In this document: piece after piece, positions 61,604-64,000 of the stretch
Layout of the letters: each line of letters starts with the position of its first letter
How positions within the stretch are numbered: position 1 is the first letter of the stretch
NCBI GenBank assembly: GCA_041391505.1
Contig: JAWKNW010000007.1
Span: forward strand, 62,001-126,000
Source of the DNA: Rhodothermales bacterium
GTDB lineage: Bacteria; Bacteroidota; Rhodothermia; Rhodothermales; JAHQVL01
Direction of reading: 5' to 3'
Length of the DNA: 64,000 nt
The notes under the pieces: model-generated
Databases searched by the model: none
What the model was told of the DNA's origin: nothing
What the model saw: the letters and a program-made list of their open reading frames with translations, nothing else
Made by a program: the position numbers and the translations under genes

Positions 61604-63439
61604 TCAGGGCTTGGCTTTGCGCTGTGTGCTGCGCGATCCTTTGCCGCCGCGCGGCGCTGCCCCGTTCGATTTTTTCCGATCGACCGGCTTGCCGCTCCAG
61701 TCCGCCCCGTCGGCGGCCTTCGCCTCGCGCTCCTTCTCGATCGACTTGTTGATGAACCGCTGCTGGAAAGCGGTGAGGATGTTGAAGACGAGATAATACA
61801 GGTTCAGCCCGGACGCCCACTGGTTGAAGATCAGGAAGAGCATCGCCGGCATCATGTACATCATCACCTTGGCCTGCGTCCCCCCCATCGCCGAGGGGTT
61901 GGACTGCAGCCGCATCTGGACGATCATCGAGAGGCCCATGAGCAAGCAGAAGCCGGCGACAAAATCCCCGTAGAGCGGAATCTTGAACGGCAAATTCAGG
62001 ATGACGTCCGGCGCCGAGAGGTCATTCGCCCAGAGGAAACCCTGCTGTCGGATCTCGATCGATTGCGGCAGGAACTGCCACAGGGCGATGAGCACCGGGT
62101 ACTGCGCAAACATCGGCAGACAGCCCCCGAGCGGGTTCACCCCCGACTCCTTGTAGAGGCGCATCGTCGCCTCCTGCTGCTTCTGGGGGTTGTCCGCGTA
62201 TTTCTCCCGGATCGCGTTGATCTCGGGCTGGATCTCGCGCATCTGCGCCATGCTCCGGTACGACGACTTCGTCAGCGGAGACACGACCGTCTTGATAAAG
62301 ATGGCGAGGATGATGATAATGATGCCATAGCTGGGGATAAAGTCGTCCAGCAGGTTGAACATTGGGATGAAGATGAACTTCGCGATCGGGCGGGTAATCC
62401 ACTCGAAGAAGTCCCACCCGTAATCCACCATATCATACAGGCCGAGGTCGTACCCCTTGATGCGGTAATACTCGAGCGGCCCGAGGTAGAGGGTGAAGGC
62501 ATCGACTTCCGACTCGGCCTGCGGCATCAGGAGCCGGGCCTCGAAATATTTGGTATGCTCGGGCGCGTCGATCGCGCCGACGCGTTCGCCGGCCAGTTCC
62601 GCGCCGCGCGTCTCGCCGGCGGGCATCACGACCGCCGTGAAGTACTGGTTCTTGACCGCGATCCAGTCCACCTTGCCGCGCATGTCTTTCGTCTCGACCG
62701 GATCGGACTGTAGCGTGATGCCCTCGACTTCCCCGCCGCTCCGCGCAAACGCCGAGGTCTTGACCGCTTCCTGGGTGTGGTTGCCTTCCGAATACGGCAG
62801 CCCGCCGTTCCAGACCAGCTCGTAGCCCTCGCGCGTCGTGAACGAAGCCGCATTGTCCTGTTCGACGCGCAGACCGATTTCGTACGTGCCCGGCGTGAAC
62901 GAATACGACATGCGGATGCCGCCCTGCCCCACCACCGTGAAGAACGTCAGCACCACCTGCTCGTCGTTTTCCTCGACGTGGATGGCGTCGTCGTCGGTGG
63001 ATACGTCGAAGAGGAAGGCGCGGGTGTCGACGTTGTGATTGGCGGGCGTGGTGAAGGCCAGCGACAGCGCGCCGGCGCCGGTGGTGTCCACGATCTGGAC
63101 CTGGGCCCGCTGATTAAATTGCTTGTACTCCTTCAGCTTGAAGGAAACGAGGGTAGCGCCGCGCGTGGAGAAGACCGCTTCGTAGAGATCGTTATCGACC
63201 GTGATAAGGCGCTCGGAGCCCTGGACGCCGCCGGCGATCGTGGTGTCCGAAACAAGCGGATCGGCAGCCAGGAGGGGGGCGCGGTCCGCTTCCAGTTCGG
63301 GGAGCAGGGGATCGACCGCGAGCGTGGTATCGGCGGGGAGTTCGGCGGGCGGTGGCGGGGGAGGCGGCGCCAGGAAGGTAAACCAGACGATCAGAATCAG
63401 CGTGATCAGAACGGTCCCAATGATCGTATTACGGTCCAA
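61604..63439 (-). CDS. yidC: Membrane protein insertase
   Basis: A 611-residue YidC, of the longer Gram-negative type with a large periplasmic domain. It inserts and folds inner-membrane proteins. The first segment is DRNTIIGTVLITLILIVWFTF, followed by a proline-rich PPPPPPP spacer and the periplasmic beta-sandwich. The C-terminal core has YGIIIIILAIFIKTVVSPLTKSSYRSMAQMREIQPEINAIREKYADNPQKQQEA and NPLGGCLPMFAQYPVLIALWQFL, and the tail is lysine-rich. I choose the TTG 63439 because the family begins MDRNT; a GTG at 63469 would add ten residues. Confidence 0.95.
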   Translation of the reverse strand: MDRNTIIGTVLITLILIVWFTFLAPPPPPPPAELPADTTLAVDPLLPELEADRAPLLAADPLVSDTTIAGGVQGSERLITVDNDLYEAVFSTRGATLVSFKLKEYKQFNQRAQVQIVDTTGAGALSLAFTTPANHNVDTRAFLFDVSTDDDAIHVEENDEQVVLTFFTVVGQGGIRMSYSFTPGTYEIGLRVEQDNAASFTTREGYELVWNGGLPYSEGNHTQEAVKTSAFARSGGEVEGITLQSDPVETKDMRGKVDWIAVKNQYFTAVVMPAGETRGAELAGERVGAIDAPEHTKYFEARLLMPQAESEVDAFTLYLGPLEYYRIKGYDLGLYDMVDYGWDFFEWITRPIAKFIFIPMFNLLDDFIPSYGIIIIILAIFIKTVVSPLTKSSYRSMAQMREIQPEINAIREKYADNPQKQQEATMRLYKESGVNPLGGCLPMFAQYPVLIALWQFLPQSIEIRQQGFLWANDLSAPDVILNLPFKIPLYGDFVAGFCLLMGLSMIVQMRLQSNPSAMGGTQAKVMMYMMPAMLFLIFNQWASGLNLYYLVFNILTAFQQRFINKSIEKEREAKAADGADWSGKPVDRKKSNGAAPRGGKGSRSTQRKAKP

Positions 63440-63544
63440 AATGCTTCTCGTCTTTGCGTGATACGGCACCTGCCAGGAGGGCCGCCCTTCAGCACCGGGC
63501 CATCGGCGCGACGCGCTTTTTACCGATGGTACGGAGTGAAAGGT

Positions 63545-63997
63545 TCATTCGGAAAAAAAGCCTGTTTGAATTTTGCCGGCGAGCAGCTCGAGCGCGCGGG
63601 GCAGATCCGTGGGGATACAGGAGTCCGCGGCGGGAGGATCGCCGCGAAAGAGGATCATGAGCACAAGCACGACGTCGGCCCGGTCGGCGAGTGCGTCGGT
63701 CAGGAGATGGTGGTGGCGCCGGTAATCCTCGCGCAGCCGTCGCTTGATGTGATTGCGTTCGACGGCGGTCCGGGCGCGGCGGCCGGGCGCAAAGCCGACC
63801 TGGATCGGCACGTCGACGCCGGCCTCCACGCGAGAGAGCGTTCGGTGAATGAGGCGAACGCAGCCGCGCGCCACGGATCCTACATCGGTCCGGGAACGGT
63901 CGAACAGAGGACGTATGAGCCGCTGGCGCTTCAGCCGGTGGGTAGACGGCAGGGCAAACGATCGGTCTCGGGGACGGTCGTCGGATTCAGTTGGCAT
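63545..63997 (-). CDS. rnpA: Ribonuclease P protein component
   Basis: A 150-residue RnpA, longer than the usual about 120. It binds the catalytic RNase P RNA and the tRNA 5' leader. The conserved block is RTAVERNHIKRRLREDYRR (the family's R-N-x-x-K-R-x-x-R-E), preceded by LSRVEAGVDVPIQVGFAPGRRA and the N-terminal STHRLKRQRLIRPLF. The N-terminus (residues 1-17) is an extra extension. rpmH is expected upstream, just beyond the right edge, and dnaA may follow. The start is the ATG at 63997; the window ends three bases later. Confidence 0.93.
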   Translation of the reverse strand: MPTESDDRPRDRSFALPSTHRLKRQRLIRPLFDRSRTDVGSVARGCVRLIHRTLSRVEAGVDVPIQVGFAPGRRARTAVERNHIKRRLREDYRRHHHLLTDALADRADVVLVLMILFRGDPPAADSCIPTDLPRALELLAGKIQTGFFSE

Positions 63998-64000
63998 CGG

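Noticed and set aside
60647..62713. 688-codon plus-strand frame opposite mnmE and yidC
   Set aside because: Spans two conserved genes antisense and has no family content.
1..64000. tRNA and rRNA genes
   Set aside because: I looked in the intergenic gaps for T-loop (GGTTCGAATCC-like) and acceptor-stem patterns and found none convincing.

Overview
The window is about 64 kb of high-GC DNA, densely packed with genes and with no rRNA, tRNA, CRISPR array, transposase or prophage gene that I can recognise. The gene families point to a Rhodothermota/Bacteroidota bacterium: two secreted proteins end in FPNPF-type type IX secretion (T9SS) sorting domains, an ECF sigma factor/FecR pair drives a TonB-dependent transport locus with a DUF4249 lipoprotein, and a VC1184-type cysteine desulfurase relative and a DUF7133-like dehydrogenase/HEAT/cytochrome c protein are present. 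The combination of high GC and these families fits a Rhodothermales-like, probably aerobic, polysaccharide-using organism. This taxonomic statement is inference.

The left third (1-20 kb) is accessory metabolism and surface biology. It holds a truncated class C beta-lactamase-type hydrolase, a GH29 alpha-L-fucosidase, a small SnoaL-like protein, a DUF1080 glycoside-binding/hydrolase protein, a DUF3465 protein, two GT4 glycosyltransferases and a CSLREA/beta-helix T9SS cargo. Next comes the FecI-FecR-STN/repeat protein-TonB receptor-DUF4249 operon, followed by a LytTR/LytS two-component pair with a direct-repeat candidate operator. A Tat-exported class V aminotransferase, a phosphatase-like protein and a MORN-repeat protein close the section.

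The middle (20-47 kb) mixes housekeeping and accessory genes: uvrA, a DUF3565-DUF1971 fusion, a large T9SS-exported subtilase, a methyltransferase-fold protein, two PLP enzymes, a HAD hydrolase, an alpha/beta hydrolase and a YdeI-like protein. It also holds a tightly overlapping three-gene operon (C39-like peptidase, RimK-type ATP-grasp with its own N-terminal domain, GCS2 carboxylate-amine ligase) that looks like an uncharacterised peptide or amide-metabolite system, a dehydrogenase/HEAT/cytochrome c protein, a GNAT enzyme and an M48 lipoprotein protease. Two copies of a 121-bp hairpin-forming dispersed repeat lie 2.2 kb apart at 43.5 and 45.7 kb.

The right part (46-64 kb) looks close to the replication origin: recF, murQ, two parS-like ParB sites flanking an array of hairpin-rich repeats, mfd, an M23 peptidase, a WYL regulator, rsmG, mnmG, a CheY-like regulator, a PilB/GspE ATPase, mnmE, yidC and rnpA. 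In most bacteria rpmH and often dnaA follow rnpA, so they would be expected just beyond the right edge. parA/parB, dnaA and dnaN are not in the window.

The strongest leads are the parS-flanked repeat array, the 121-bp hairpin element, the STN-plus-surface-repeat protein in a FecIR locus, and the C39/RimK/GCS2 operon.
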